A stretch of 36,281 nucleotides of DNA from CAZSLC01 sp964607675 (GCA_964607675.1 CAZSLC010000019.1:1-36281), one strand, 5' to 3'; positions 16,122 to 24,293 are shown, counted from the first letter of the stretch. Notes: generated by a model from the sequence alone, not told the origin. Translations and numbers: made by a program.

Positions 16122-17183
16122 ATGAGACATTTTTTATTAATTCTATCATTATTTCTTTCAATTCAAATGGCTGCTCAAACTGAAAAGGAGATTTCAGCAC
16201 ATGCAGATAGTTTACATAAAATAATGTTTTCGATAGATACTCACAACGATAATGCCATTTGGGTAAATCATCCTGAGGCAAAAGATTTTTCTGTTACAAA
16301 AGGGCAGGTCTCTTTCCCGATGATGAAGCAAGGAGGACTTGACGCAGCTGTCTTTGCTATTTTTTTAGATCAAAAGGGGAGATCAGAAGATTCTTTGAAA
16401 ATAGCTACTCAACTTGCTGTTACCGAGATAACTAACTTTAAAAAATATGTAAGAGAAAGAGATAGTGAGGCAGAGTTGGCCTTTACCCCTGAAGATTTTT
16501 TACGCATAAAAGGGGAGGGTAAATCTGCTGTGATGCTTGGAATTGAAAATGGTTATGCACTTGGAAAGGATATTTCTAATGTGGAGATGTTTTATAAGAT
16601 GGGTGTTAGGGTAATTACTATTTGCCATAACTATGACAATGATGTGTGCGACGCCTCTCGATATCAACGCAATGAATGGGGTGGCTTATCGCCTTTTGGT
16701 GTTGAGGTGATAAAACAGATGAATAAATTGGGGATTGTAATAGATGTTTCCCATGCAGCTACTTCTACGGTTTTTGATTGCCTTCAGGTGAGTGAGGACC
16801 CTATAGTGGCTACACATTCGGGAGTTTATGCTATTAAAAATCACCCCAGAAACCTAACAGATAAAGAGATGATTGCTATTGCTGACAAAGGTGGTTTAGT
16901 TCAAATAGCTACAGGCAGATTCTTTTTGGCTGACCTCCCCAAAAATCAAGTGAGAGTGAAACATCTTGTTGATCATATTGATTATGCCAAAAATCTTATT
17001 GGTGCAGATCATATCGGGATAGGAACAGATTTCGATGGTGGCGGTGGGGTTGTTGGACTTGAAAATGTCTCAAAGATGAAAGAGATTACTAAAGAGATGA
17101 TTCGCAGGAATTATAGTGATGAAGAGATAAAGATGTTTTGGGGTGGCAATTTTTTAAGAGTTCTTAGTAAAATTCAAAAATAG
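16122..17183 (+). CDS. Membrane (renal)-type dipeptidase, peptidase family M19
   Basis: A 353-residue exported metallopeptidase expected to cleave dipeptides, possibly including D-residue dipeptides, in the periplasm. A signal peptide (1-19) ends MAAQ. Zinc-binding elements follow in M19 order: His41 and Asp43 in DTHND, the bridging Glu in GIENGYALG, His in DVSHAA, and His in ATHSGVYAIKNHPRN. The aspartate of GIGTDFDG completes the site. The start at 16122 gives a proper signal peptide; longer upstream readings would run antisense through the DUF4294 gene. It stands as a single gene, with a new promoter directly after its stop codon. Confidence 0.94.
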   Translation: MRHFLLILSLFLSIQMAAQTEKEISAHADSLHKIMFSIDTHNDNAIWVNHPEAKDFSVTKGQVSFPMMKQGGLDAAVFAIFLDQKGRSEDSLKIATQLAVTEITNFKKYVRERDSEAELAFTPEDFLRIKGEGKSAVMLGIENGYALGKDISNVEMFYKMGVRVITICHNYDNDVCDASRYQRNEWGGLSPFGVEVIKQMNKLGIVIDVSHAATSTVFDCLQVSEDPIVATHSGVYAIKNHPRNLTDKEMIAIADKGGLVQIATGRFFLADLPKNQVRVKHLVDHIDYAKNLIGADHIGIGTDFDGGGGVVGLENVSKMKEITKEMIRRNYSDEEIKMFWGGNFLRVLSKIQK

Positions 17184-17186
17184 TTT

Positions 17187-17194
17187 TATCTTTG
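17187..17194 (+). promoter_or_regulatory. -7 box for the glycyl radical enzyme operon
   Basis: TATCTTTG fits TAnnTTTG and lies three bases after the dipeptidase stop. It predicts an unusually long leader of about 155 nt before the enzyme start at 17357. No strong -33 TTTG was seen. Confidence 0.5.
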
Positions 17195-17202
17195 CCGCTG
17201 AT

Positions 17203-17277
17203 ATGCAAAGATATAGTTATATAAACAATCTCTATCACAAACCAGGTCGTGGTTTGTATTCTTGTATTATCTGCTAA
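17203..17277 (+). CDS. Possible 24-residue leader peptide
   Basis: A short ORF begins just after the predicted transcription start and lies wholly inside the long leader of the glycyl radical enzyme. It starts MQRYSYINNLY, continues HKPGRG and ends LYSCIIC before TAA. It contains an 8-bp inverted repeat (17237-17257), and a run of nine or more T follows the stop (about 17287-17295). This layout resembles attenuation leaders, in which ribosome progress over critical codons (here perhaps Cys) affects RNA folding. No clear Shine-Dalgarno sequence is present. Expression is an inference; it could be a chance ORF. Confidence 0.4.
   Translation: MQRYSYINNLYHKPGRGLYSCIIC
17237..17257 (+). promoter_or_regulatory. 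Leader hairpin upstream of the glycyl radical enzyme
   Basis: ACAAACCA (17237-17244) pairs perfectly with TGGTTTGT (17250-17257) around a five-base loop. A second small hairpin, GACAG/CTGTC, lies at 17305-17322. Both fall in the untranslated leader. They could be regulatory; no known riboswitch was recognised. Confidence 0.4.
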
Positions 17278-17356
17278 CATAAGCTGTTTTTTTTTCGATT
17301 ATATGACAGGGATAACTCTGTCTATTCATTTTTATTAATATTTAATTTTGATCATT

Positions 17357-19786
17357 ATGAACGAAAGAATAGCGAGATTACGCAAACAATCAATTGATAC
17401 GAAGCCCTCTTTAACAATTGAAAGGGCACTTTTAGAAACCGAATTTTATAAAAAGAATGAGGGTAAATACCCTATTCCAATTTTGCGCGCAATGAATTTT
17501 TACGAGTTGTGCCGTAAGAAAAAAATATATATTGGGGATGATGAGCTTATTGTCGGGGAGAGAGGACCCAAGCCGAAGGCCGTCCCTACCTTCCCAGAGC
17601 TTACTTGTCATACCACTGAAGATTTTAAAGTGTTGAAGACGAGGGAACTCCAAAATTACTATATCAGCAATAAGGATATTGAGAAGTATGAAAAAGAGGT
17701 CATCCCTTACTGGAAAGGGAAGACTCAGAGGGAGAGAATTTTTAACCACGTACCAGATTCTTGGAGAAACCTCTATGAGGCGGGCCTTTTCACAGAATTT
17801 ATGGAGCAGAGGGCTCCTGGACACACCGCCCTTGATGGGAAGATCTATCGACTTGGGATGAATGACTTTAAGAGGCAGATAGCTGAAGAGCTGGAAAAAC
17901 TCGATTTTCTCAATGACCCCAATGCTACCGATAGACAAGATGAATTGAAGGCAATGGCTATTTCTTGCGATGCAATGATCCTTTTTGGAGAGCGTCATGC
18001 TATTGAGGCGGAGAAGCAGATTGCTAAATTAGAAAAAGTCTTGACTGGCAATGGTGGAGAAGCTCATGTAGTTTCTGCTGAGGGAGAGACCATCGGGGAT
18101 GCCATTCGAAGGAGGATCGAGGAGTTGAAGGAGATTGCTAAGGTGTGCCGCAGAGTCCCTGCAAATGCACCATCAACATTTAGAGAGGCTATCCAGATGT
18201 ATTGGTTCTGCCACCTTGGGACTATCCTTGAATTGAATGGTTGGGATGCTATGAACCCAGGCCATTTCGATCAACATTTGGCTCCATTTTATGATAAGGA
18301 AATAAAAGCAGGTACCCTAACCAGAGATGAGGCTAAGGAGTTGGTGAGTTGTTTCTGGATCAAAGTTAACAACCATCCAGCACCTCCGAAGGTGGGTATC
18401 ACTGCAAAAGAGAGTGGTACTTATAACGATTTTACCAATATCAATGTTGCAGGGGTGACACCTGATGGCGAGAGTGGCGAGAGTGAGGTTTCCTATATTT
18501 TACTTGAGGTACTTGGTGAATTACATATTTTGCAACCTGGTTGCTCTGTCCATATTAGCGAGAAAACGTCTGATAAATTTTTACATGCGGCATGTAAGAC
18601 AATTCGTCTTGGATATGGATACCCATCTGTGTTCAACCCTGATACATATGTGAAAGAGTTGGTGCGTCAAGGTAAATCTCTCCGTGATGCGAGGGAGGGG
18701 GGATGCAGTGGATGTATTGAGGTAGGAGCATTTGGGAAAGAGGCTTATTTATTGACAGGGTATCTCAATGTGCCTAAAGTACTTGAAGTGACATTAAACA
18801 ATGGCATTGACCCTGTTACTAAGAAGAGGGTTAGTATAGAGACTGGTGACCCAAGAAGTTTCAAAACATTTGAAGAGCTCTATCAAGCATTTTTGAAGCA
18901 ACTCAACTATGTGGTTCTTCAAAAAATAATGGTAAGCAACTATATAGACAGGATGTTTGCAAAATATGCACCAGCAACATTCCTATCAGTGCTCATTGAA
19001 GATTGTATCACCAAAGGGAGAGATTATTATGATTGCGGAGCTCGCTATAACTCTAATTATATACAGTGTACAGGTCTTGGGACGGTGACAGATTCGTTTG
19101 CTACTCTTAAAAAACATGTATTTGATTCGAAAGATTACACTATGGAGTCCCTTTTGAATATGGTTGCAAAGAATTTTAAAGGTAAAGAGGCTGACAGACA
19201 GTTTATTCTAAATAACACTCCATTCTTTGGTAATGATGATAAATATGCAGATGAAATAGCAGTGAGAGTTTACAACGATTTGTATAAAACAATTGATGGT
19301 AAACCAAATATCAAAGGATCATGTTTTAGAATGAATATGCTCTCTACTACTTGCCACGTTTATTTTGGAAAAGTGATGGGGGCTACTCCAAACGGAAGAT
19401 TTGCAACCCTTCCCATATCAGATGGCACTTCTCCTTCTCAAGGGTGTGATTTAAATGGTCCTACTTCTGTTGTTAAATCTTTGGGTAAGTTAGATCAAAC
19501 ACTCTCTGGCGGCACTCTTCTCAATCAGAGATTTATCCCACAACTTCTTAAAAAAGATGCCGACATTGAAAAACTTGGATTGTTGATTAGAACATATTTT
19601 AAGATGGGAGGTCACCACATTCAGTTCAATATCGTTGATACTGCCACTTTACGTGCTGCACAAAAACACCCTGAAGATTATAGAGATTTGATGGTTAGAA
19701 TGGCTGGATATAGTGATTATTTCAACGACATGAATCTTGATTATCAGGAGGAGATTATCGCCCGTACTCAAAATGCCACTTTCTAA
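17357..19786 (+). CDS. Glycyl radical enzyme, trans-4-hydroxy-L-proline dehydratase-like
   Basis: An 809-residue oxygen-sensitive enzyme of the pyruvate formate-lyase/dehydratase superfamily. The radical-bearing glycine is Gly784 in MAGYSDYF near the C-terminus. The catalytic thiyl cysteine is Cys453 in GGCSGCIEVGAFGKEAY, followed by the dehydratase-type Glu455. Blocks such as FMEQRAPGHT, AICDAM-like ISCDAM and PAPPKVGITAKES resemble HypD, which dehydrates trans-4-hydroxy-L-proline to pyrroline-5-carboxylate. Pyruvate formate-lyase is excluded because it has two adjacent catalytic cysteines. The extra Cys450 differs from the threonine that I recall at this position in HypD. No proC lies nearby, so the substrate is uncertain. 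The start is the ATG at 17357, not the TTG three codons upstream. The activase gene follows. Confidence 0.85.
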   Translation: MNERIARLRKQSIDTKPSLTIERALLETEFYKKNEGKYPIPILRAMNFYELCRKKKIYIGDDELIVGERGPKPKAVPTFPELTCHTTEDFKVLKTRELQNYYISNKDIEKYEKEVIPYWKGKTQRERIFNHVPDSWRNLYEAGLFTEFMEQRAPGHTALDGKIYRLGMNDFKRQIAEELEKLDFLNDPNATDRQDELKAMAISCDAMILFGERHAIEAEKQIAKLEKVLTGNGGEAHVVSAEGETIGDAIRRRIEELKEIAKVCRRVPANAPSTFREAIQMYWFCHLGTILELNGWDAMNPGHFDQHLAPFYDKEIKAGTLTRDEAKELVSCFWIKVNNHPAPPKVGITAKESGTYNDFTNINVAGVTPDGESGESEVSYILLEVLGELHILQPGCSVHISEKTSDKFLHAACKTIRLGYGYPSVFNPDTYVKELVRQGKSLRDAREGGCSGCIEVGAFGKEAYLLTGYLNVPKVLEVTLNNGIDPVTKKRVSIETGDPRSFKTFEELYQAFLKQLNYVVLQKIMVSNYIDRMFAKYAPATFLSVLIEDCITKGRDYYDCGARYNSNYIQCTGLGTVTDSFATLKKHVFDSKDYTMESLLNMVAKNFKGKEADRQFILNNTPFFGNDDKYADEIAVRVYNDLYKTIDGKPNIKGSCFRMNMLSTTCHVYFGKVMGATPNGRFATLPISDGTSPSQGCDLNGPTSVVKSLGKLDQTLSGGTLLNQRFIPQLLKKDADIEKLGLLIRTYFKMGGHHIQFNIVDTATLRAAQKHPEDYRDLMVRMAGYSDYFNDMNLDYQEEIIARTQNATF

Positions 19787-19787
19787 G

Positions 19788-20699
19788 ATGACTTTTCCTG
19801 TATTTGATATAAAAAGGTACTCCATTAACGATGGGCCTGGAATAAGAGTAACTATTTTTTTTAAGGGATGTCCTCTCTCATGTGTGTGGTGTCACAATCC
19901 AGAGGGGATATCTCCCAAACAAACGAAGTTATATACTGTTAGCAAATGTATTGCCTGTAATAGGTGTGTAAGAATATGTCCTAAAAAAGCTCTAAAATCT
20001 GTTAAGGGGGTGGGGATTGTTACTGACGACTCAAAATGTGTCCGTTGTGGTGCCTGTGCCAGGGTGTGTCCCTCAAAAGCAATGGAGATGGCAATTAGAG
20101 AGTACACCGTAGAGGAATTGATGGAAGAGATAGAAAAGGAGAGACCATTTTTTGAATCTTCTGGCGGAGGAGTCACCTTCTGTGGTGGGGAGCCTCTTCT
20201 TCAAGGGGTGAGATTCCTTGCTATTCTTGATGAGTGTGGAAAACGGGAAATTCACCGAGTGGTAGATACAACCCTTTTTGCAGATAGCAAATTTCTCTTG
20301 GAGGTGGCGGAAAGATGTGAGATGTTCCTGGTCGATCTCAAGCATATGGATAGTGAGAAGCATCGTCTCTTTTGTGGAGTCTCAAATGAGCAGATCCTTG
20401 CAAATATAAGGTTGTTGTCAGAGAGGGGATATAATTTTACGATAAGGATACCTCTAATTGATGGGGTTAATGCTGATGTTGAAAATATCGAAGCTTCTGC
20501 CAAGTTTCTTGCCTCCCTTCCAGGTGAGAGGTCACCATTGGTAGAACTGCTCCCTTATCACGACATAGCTAAGGGAAAGCACACTCGACTTGGAACGAAA
20601 TACAATCCTAAAGGGATTCCAATGAGAGAGCCCTCTGAAGAGGTGAGGCAGAGAACAATTTCTATTTTTGCAGAGAATGGGATTGAGGCAACAATATAG
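19788..20699 (+). CDS. Glycyl radical enzyme activase (radical SAM)
   Basis: A 303-residue radical SAM enzyme that installs the glycyl radical on its partner. The SAM-binding cluster motif is Cys28-x3-Cys32-x2-Cys35 in GCPLSCVWCHNPEG. Two inserted ferredoxin-type 4Fe-4S motifs follow: Cys54/57/60/64 and Cys84/87/90/94. This insertion is typical of activases for dehydratase-type enzymes rather than for pyruvate formate-lyase. The SAM-binding GGGVTFCGGEPLLQ is present. The ATG at 19788 begins one base after the enzyme's stop codon; an in-frame ATG at 19773 would add five residues. Tight coupling makes this the dedicated activase of the upstream enzyme. Confidence 0.93.
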   Translation: MTFPVFDIKRYSINDGPGIRVTIFFKGCPLSCVWCHNPEGISPKQTKLYTVSKCIACNRCVRICPKKALKSVKGVGIVTDDSKCVRCGACARVCPSKAMEMAIREYTVEELMEEIEKERPFFESSGGGVTFCGGEPLLQGVRFLAILDECGKREIHRVVDTTLFADSKFLLEVAERCEMFLVDLKHMDSEKHRLFCGVSNEQILANIRLLSERGYNFTIRIPLIDGVNADVENIEASAKFLASLPGERSPLVELLPYHDIAKGKHTRLGTKYNPKGIPMREPSEEVRQRTISIFAENGIEATI

Positions 20700-20716
20700 T
20701 TGGCCGTAATGAGAAG

Positions 20717-21502
20717 TTACCCTAAAGCAACATCGAGAACCATCATTACTACAAAACCAATCATAACACCCCAGGTGCCAAGGTGGGTGTATTCTGATAG
20801 TTTGGCATCTGGAATGAGGTCTTCTGCTACAACAAAAATCATTGCACCTGCAGCAAATGCCATAAACCAAGGTTGCAATATTGTCAATTGAGAGGCAAGG
20901 AAATATCCTGCAATAGCCGCAACGGGTTCAACAGCACCGCTCCCCATCCCGAAGAGAAAAGATTTAGTGTTGCTTTTGGTTACTGCTTTCATTGGGAGTG
21001 CTACTGCTGCCCCTTCGGGTAGATTTTGGATGGCAAGTCCTATTGCCAGGCCGAGTGCAGATAAAAAAGCTGCTTCAGTCCCAATGACAGATGCTCCACC
21101 GAAGGCAAATCCAACAGCTAATCCCTCTGGAATGTTGTGTATTGTCACGGCGAGAAATAGTTTTGTTGATTTTGCTATGCTGGAGTGTGGTCCCTCTTCT
21201 GTGTTGGTGCCACTATGGATGTGTGGGGTTATTTTGTCGAGTAGTACCAAGAAAAGGCCACCTACAATAAAACCAACGGCGGCAGGGATCCATGAAAATA
21301 TGTAACCTTCAGCACCATTGATAGAGGGTATTAGAAGAGACCAAATAGAGGCTGCAATCATCACACCAGCGGCAAACCCGAGCATTAGAGAGTTGATTTT
21401 TTGTGGAATATCTTTTTTAAAGAAGAAAACGAGGGCAGAACCTAAAGTGGTAGCCACAAAAATGATTGTGAATCCGAGGATTGTGATTGAGGTATTTGTC
21501 AT
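20717..21502 (-). CDS. ZIP-family divalent metal transporter
   Basis: A 261-residue polytopic protein with about eight transmembrane helices, of the ZIP (ZupT/GufA-like) family that imports Zn2+, Fe2+ or Mn2+. The metal-site helices contain HNIPEGLAVGFAFGG and QNLPEGAAVALPM. The loop before helix 4 has a His-rich stretch (ITPHIHSG, GPHSS). The ATG at 21502 is chosen because 11 upstream codons run into the divergent promoter area. It is transcribed away from feoAB, and both are metal importers, suggesting shared control. Metal preference cannot be told from sequence. It converges on the activase gene 17 bases apart, without a visible terminator. Confidence 0.92.
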   Translation of the reverse strand: MTNTSITILGFTIIFVATTLGSALVFFFKKDIPQKINSLMLGFAAGVMIAASIWSLLIPSINGAEGYIFSWIPAAVGFIVGGLFLVLLDKITPHIHSGTNTEEGPHSSIAKSTKLFLAVTIHNIPEGLAVGFAFGGASVIGTEAAFLSALGLAIGLAIQNLPEGAAVALPMKAVTKSNTKSFLFGMGSGAVEPVAAIAGYFLASQLTILQPWFMAFAAGAMIFVVAEDLIPDAKLSEYTHLGTWGVMIGFVVMMVLDVALG

Positions 21503-21513
21503 ATAATTATAAG

Positions 21514-21528
21514 TATATATCGTATATA
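21514..21528. promoter_or_regulatory. Candidate operator between the ZIP gene and feoAB
   Basis: A near-palindrome, TATATAT-CG-TATATA, lies in the 76-base divergent region just downstream of the ZIP -7 box. A metal-sensing repressor site would be expected here, but this AT-rich pattern could also arise by chance. Confidence 0.25.
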
Positions 21529-21532
21529 AATA

Positions 21533-21540
21533 CAAAAATA
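21533..21540 (-). promoter_or_regulatory. -7 box for the ZIP transporter gene
   Basis: On the minus strand this reads TATTTTTG (TAnnTTTG), about 30 bases before the ATG at 21502. Confidence 0.45.
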
Positions 21541-21552
21541 GTAGATAATTGT

Positions 21553-21560
21553 TACTTTTG
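21553..21560 (+). promoter_or_regulatory. -7 box for feoAB
   Basis: TACTTTTG fits TAnnTTTG and ends 18 bases before the ATG at 21579. It is back to back with the ZIP -7 box 12 bases away, so the two promoters overlap. Confidence 0.5.
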
Positions 21561-21578
21561 TAGGTTAAATTGATAATA

Positions 21579-24095
21579 ATGAAGTTATCTCAACTGAAAA
21601 ATGGTGAAACGGCTGTAATCATGCGTGTCTCAGGGCATGGAGGATTTAGAAAGCGTATTATGGAGATGGGTTTTGTGCGAGGACAGAGGGTTACATCCGT
21701 ACTAAATTCGCCACTTAATGACCCTGTGAAATATTCAGTCATGGGATATGATATCTCTCTACGCCGAAGTGAGGCCGATATGATAGATGTCTTGATGGAG
21801 GATGAAGCTGTGGAGTTATTAGAAATGCAGCAGGTATCAATGTTCTTTGCCCCTTTTAGTGGAGACTGTATGAGCTGTGGTCGGGGAGCGTTAGGGTGCG
21901 ATGGGTCGGGGTGTGGTGGATCNNNNNNNNNNNNNNNNNNNNNNNNNNNNNNNNNNNNNNNNNNNNNNNNNNNNNNNNNNNNNNNNNNNNNNNNNNNNNN
22001 NNNNNNNNNNNNNNNNNNNNNNGGGTGTGGTGGATCAGGATGCGGAAAGAACAGAAAGAAAATTAAAAAACTGAATGAGATTGATGTAGCCCTTGTGGGT
22101 AATCCTAATAGTGGTAAGTCCTCCCTCTTTAATGCTCTATCAGGTGGAAATGAGAAGGTGGGCAATTATAGCGGTGTGACGGTGGGGGCGAAAACGAGGT
22201 ATTTTAGTTACAATGGTTACCGTATAAATATTACCGATTTACCTGGGACCTATTCGTTATCTGCATATACTCCAGAGGAGTTGTTTGTCAGAAATCATCT
22301 TTTTACCAAAAAACCAGATGTTATTATCAATTCTGTGGTTGCTTCCAATATAGAGAGAAACCTCTATTTGACAACAGAACTTATAGATTTGAATCAACGA
22401 ATTGTTGTAGCATTAAATATGTATGATGAGTTGTATGCAAGTGGATCACAGCTTGATTATGAGCACCTTGGGGCGATGATGGGGATTCCAATGGTTCCCA
22501 CAGTTGCCAAAAATGGCCAAGGACTTACCAAACTGCTTGATACTGTCATCGAACTTTTTGAGGGGAGCAATAAGGTGGCTCGGCATGTCCATATCAATTA
22601 TGGTACAGAGTTGGAAAATGAAATTATAACTTTGACAGATACACTTAAACAATCTGAGGACCTCCCTCATCAATTTCCTGCGAGGTATTGGGCTATGAAA
22701 CTCCTCGAAAAGGATGCAGAGGTGGAATCAATGTTGAGTGGGTGTGTTAATATATATAATTGGAAGGGACTTGCAGACAAGGCATCAACAAGAGTTGAGA
22801 AGCGTCTAAAGAAAGATGTAGAGATGGCTGTGAGTGACTATAAATATGGTTTTATTTCAGGTGCACTGTTGGAGACATTTGTTCATGGCGATAAAGATGC
22901 AAACAAGCATACACGCAGGATAGACCGATTGGTGGCAAATAAGTGGCTTGGGTTCCCTCTTTTTATTTTTGTTATGTGGTTGATGTTTACCACAACATTT
23001 ATCTTGGGAGCTTACCCTCAAGAGTGGATTGGAATGGGGTTTGATGCTTTAGGGGGATTGTTTTCTCGGTTCCTTCCTGATGGTGCTATCAAAGATCTGG
23101 TGGTGAATGGGATTATCGGTGGAGTTGGGAGTGTAGCTGTTTTTCTCCCCAATATTTTGATACTATACCTATTTATCTCTTTCATGGAGGACTCAGGATA
23201 TATGGCGAGAGCTGCATTTATAATGGATAAATTGATGCACAAGATGGGACTCCATGGTAAGTCATTTATCCCTTTGTTGATGGGTTTTGGATGCAACGTG
23301 CCTGCTATTATGTCAACGAGAACTATTGAAAGCCGCAGTAGCCGTCTTATTACAATTTTGGTTATCCCATTTATGTCTTGCAGTGCCAGATTACCTGTTT
23401 TTATTTTGTTGGCTGGGACATTTTTCCCAAAATATGCCTCCACGGTGTTGATCTCCCTCTATCTTCTTGGTGGACTGGTTGCTGTTTTTACTGCTCGTAT
23501 TCTGAGGAAGACAAAATTTAAAAAAGATGAGACCCCTTTTGTGATGGAGCTCCCTCCATACCGTATGCCCACCTTGGGGGCGACACTTAAACATGTTTGG
23601 GATAAGTGTGCGGAGTATCTAAAAAAAATTGGAACTGTAGTTTTGTTGGCAACTGTGGTTATTTGGTTTTTAAGTTATTACCCAAGGCCCAAAGAGGATA
23701 CTGTCAATGTTGAGGCCAATACAGAATCTTATATTGCGCAGATTGGTAAATTTATAGAGCCAGTGATGGAGCCGATAGGTCTTAATTGGAAGGCAAGTGT
23801 TGCATTGGTGTCGAGTATTCCAGCCAAGGAACTGGTGGTTAGCACACTTGGAGTCCTATATGCTGAGGATGGTGATTCTTTGTCAGATGTTCTTTACTCT
23901 TCTGGAGATTTTTCACCACGATCATCCCTCTCTTTTATGGTCTTTATTTTGTTGTTTTTCCCATGTATAGCTACCCTTATCGCTATTGCCCATGAGACAA
24001 AAAGCAGGTGGTGGAGTCTATTTACACTCATATATAATACAGCTATTGCTTGGCTTCTTGCCTATGCTATTTATCTCATTGGGGGCTTGTTTTGA
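21579..24095 (+). CDS. feoB: Fused FeoA-FeoB ferrous iron transporter (contains assembly gap)
   Basis: FeoB is the main bacterial Fe2+ importer; here a FeoA SH3-like domain (about 1-80) is fused to its N-terminus. A Cys/Gly-rich linker follows (Cys97, Cys100, Cys107, Cys112 and a GCGGS repeat), interrupted by 100 N. The G domain shows GNPNSGKSSL (G1), GVTV (G2), DLPG (G3) and NMYD (G4). The membrane part has the gate motifs FIPLLMGFGCNVPAIM and SIPAKELVVS. The frame is open on both sides of the gap, but its true length is unknown, so the count of 838 residues is provisional. The start is the ATG at 21579, not the TTG at 21570. The fusion is common in Bacteroidetes. Confidence 0.94.
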   Translation: MKLSQLKNGETAVIMRVSGHGGFRKRIMEMGFVRGQRVTSVLNSPLNDPVKYSVMGYDISLRRSEADMIDVLMEDEAVELLEMQQVSMFFAPFSGDCMSCGRGALGCDGSGCGGXXXXXXXXXXXXXXXXXXXXXXXXXXXXXXXXXXGCGGSGCGKNRKKIKKLNEIDVALVGNPNSGKSSLFNALSGGNEKVGNYSGVTVGAKTRYFSYNGYRINITDLPGTYSLSAYTPEELFVRNHLFTKKPDVIINSVVASNIERNLYLTTELIDLNQRIVVALNMYDELYASGSQLDYEHLGAMMGIPMVPTVAKNGQGLTKLLDTVIELFEGSNKVARHVHINYGTELENEIITLTDTLKQSEDLPHQFPARYWAMKLLEKDAEVESMLSGCVNIYNWKGLADKASTRVEKRLKKDVEMAVSDYKYGFISGALLETFVHGDKDANKHTRRIDRLVANKWLGFPLFIFVMWLMFTTTFILGAYPQEWIGMGFDALGGLFSRFLPDGAIKDLVVNGIIGGVGSVAVFLPNILILYLFISFMEDSGYMARAAFIMDKLMHKMGLHGKSFIPLLMGFGCNVPAIMSTRTIESRSSRLITILVIPFMSCSARLPVFILLAGTFFPKYASTVLISLYLLGGLVAVFTARILRKTKFKKDETPFVMELPPYRMPTLGATLKHVWDKCAEYLKKIGTVVLLATVVIWFLSYYPRPKEDTVNVEANTESYIAQIGKFIEPVMEPIGLNWKASVALVSSIPAKELVVSTLGVLYAEDGDSLSDVLYSSGDFSPRSSLSFMVFILLFFPCIATLIAIAHETKSRWWSLFTLIYNTAIAWLLAYAIYLIGGLF
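21923..22022. other. Assembly gap of 100 N inside feoAB
   Basis: Exactly 100 N replace sequence in the FeoA-FeoB linker. Both sides end in the same 14 bases (GGGTGTGGTGGATC at 21909-21922 and 22023-22036), part of a 15-base coding repeat (Gly-Cys-Gly-Gly-Ser). The in-phase distance between these copies should be a multiple of 15, but it is 114, so 100 is a placeholder and not the real length. Confidence 0.97.
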
Positions 24096-24217
24096 TTTTT
24101 TCATTTGACCAAAATGAGCGTATGCAATTTTTTCTTATTTGCATAACTAATTGAAAACTCAATAATTGACATTAAAATTCACTGGTCGAAAATAGTAAAA
24201 AATATTTTTAGAAAATA

Positions 24218-24248
24218 TTTGCTATTTTGAATAAATGTAATACCTTTG
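24218..24248 (+). promoter_or_regulatory. Consensus promoter of the rplP-rplQ cluster
   Basis: TTTG (24218-24221), a 19-base spacer and TACCTTTG (24241-24248) form the best promoter in the window. A 45-base leader follows before rplP. Its presence shows that the ribosomal cluster is started here and not only read from further upstream. The rest of the 198-base gap after feoAB holds no gene; an imperfect inverted repeat (TATGCAA/TTGCATA, 24121-24145) may be a weak terminator or operator. Confidence 0.8.
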
Positions 24249-24293
24249 CAGCCCGTTTAAAAAGGCAAATTATAGTTAAAACTGTATAAAACA

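Noticed and set aside
17432..17998. 188-codon open frame on the minus strand inside the glycyl radical enzyme gene
   Set aside because: It has no recognisable domain, promoter or start context and lies wholly antisense to a well-supported gene; it is a shadow frame.
17357..19786. Pyruvate formate-lyase
   Set aside because: The two adjacent catalytic cysteines of pyruvate formate-lyase are absent; the Cys-x-Glu active site and the two extra ferredoxin motifs in the activase fit a dehydratase.
20532..20870. Cysteine-rich minus-strand open frame spanning the 3' ends of the activase and ZIP genes
   Set aside because: The cysteines arise from reading the ZIP gene and the antisense of the activase gene in the wrong frame; both real genes are strongly supported.
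21923..22022. A true 100-base spacer in feoAB
   Set aside because: A run of exactly 100 N flanked by the same repeat is a standard scaffold placeholder, and its length does not fit the 15-base repeat period.
24121..24145. TATGCAA/TTGCATA inverted repeat as terminator of feoAB
   Set aside because: The stem is only 7 bp, AT-rich, with an 11-base loop and no following T tract; too weak to call as a terminator, although it may be a protein-binding site.
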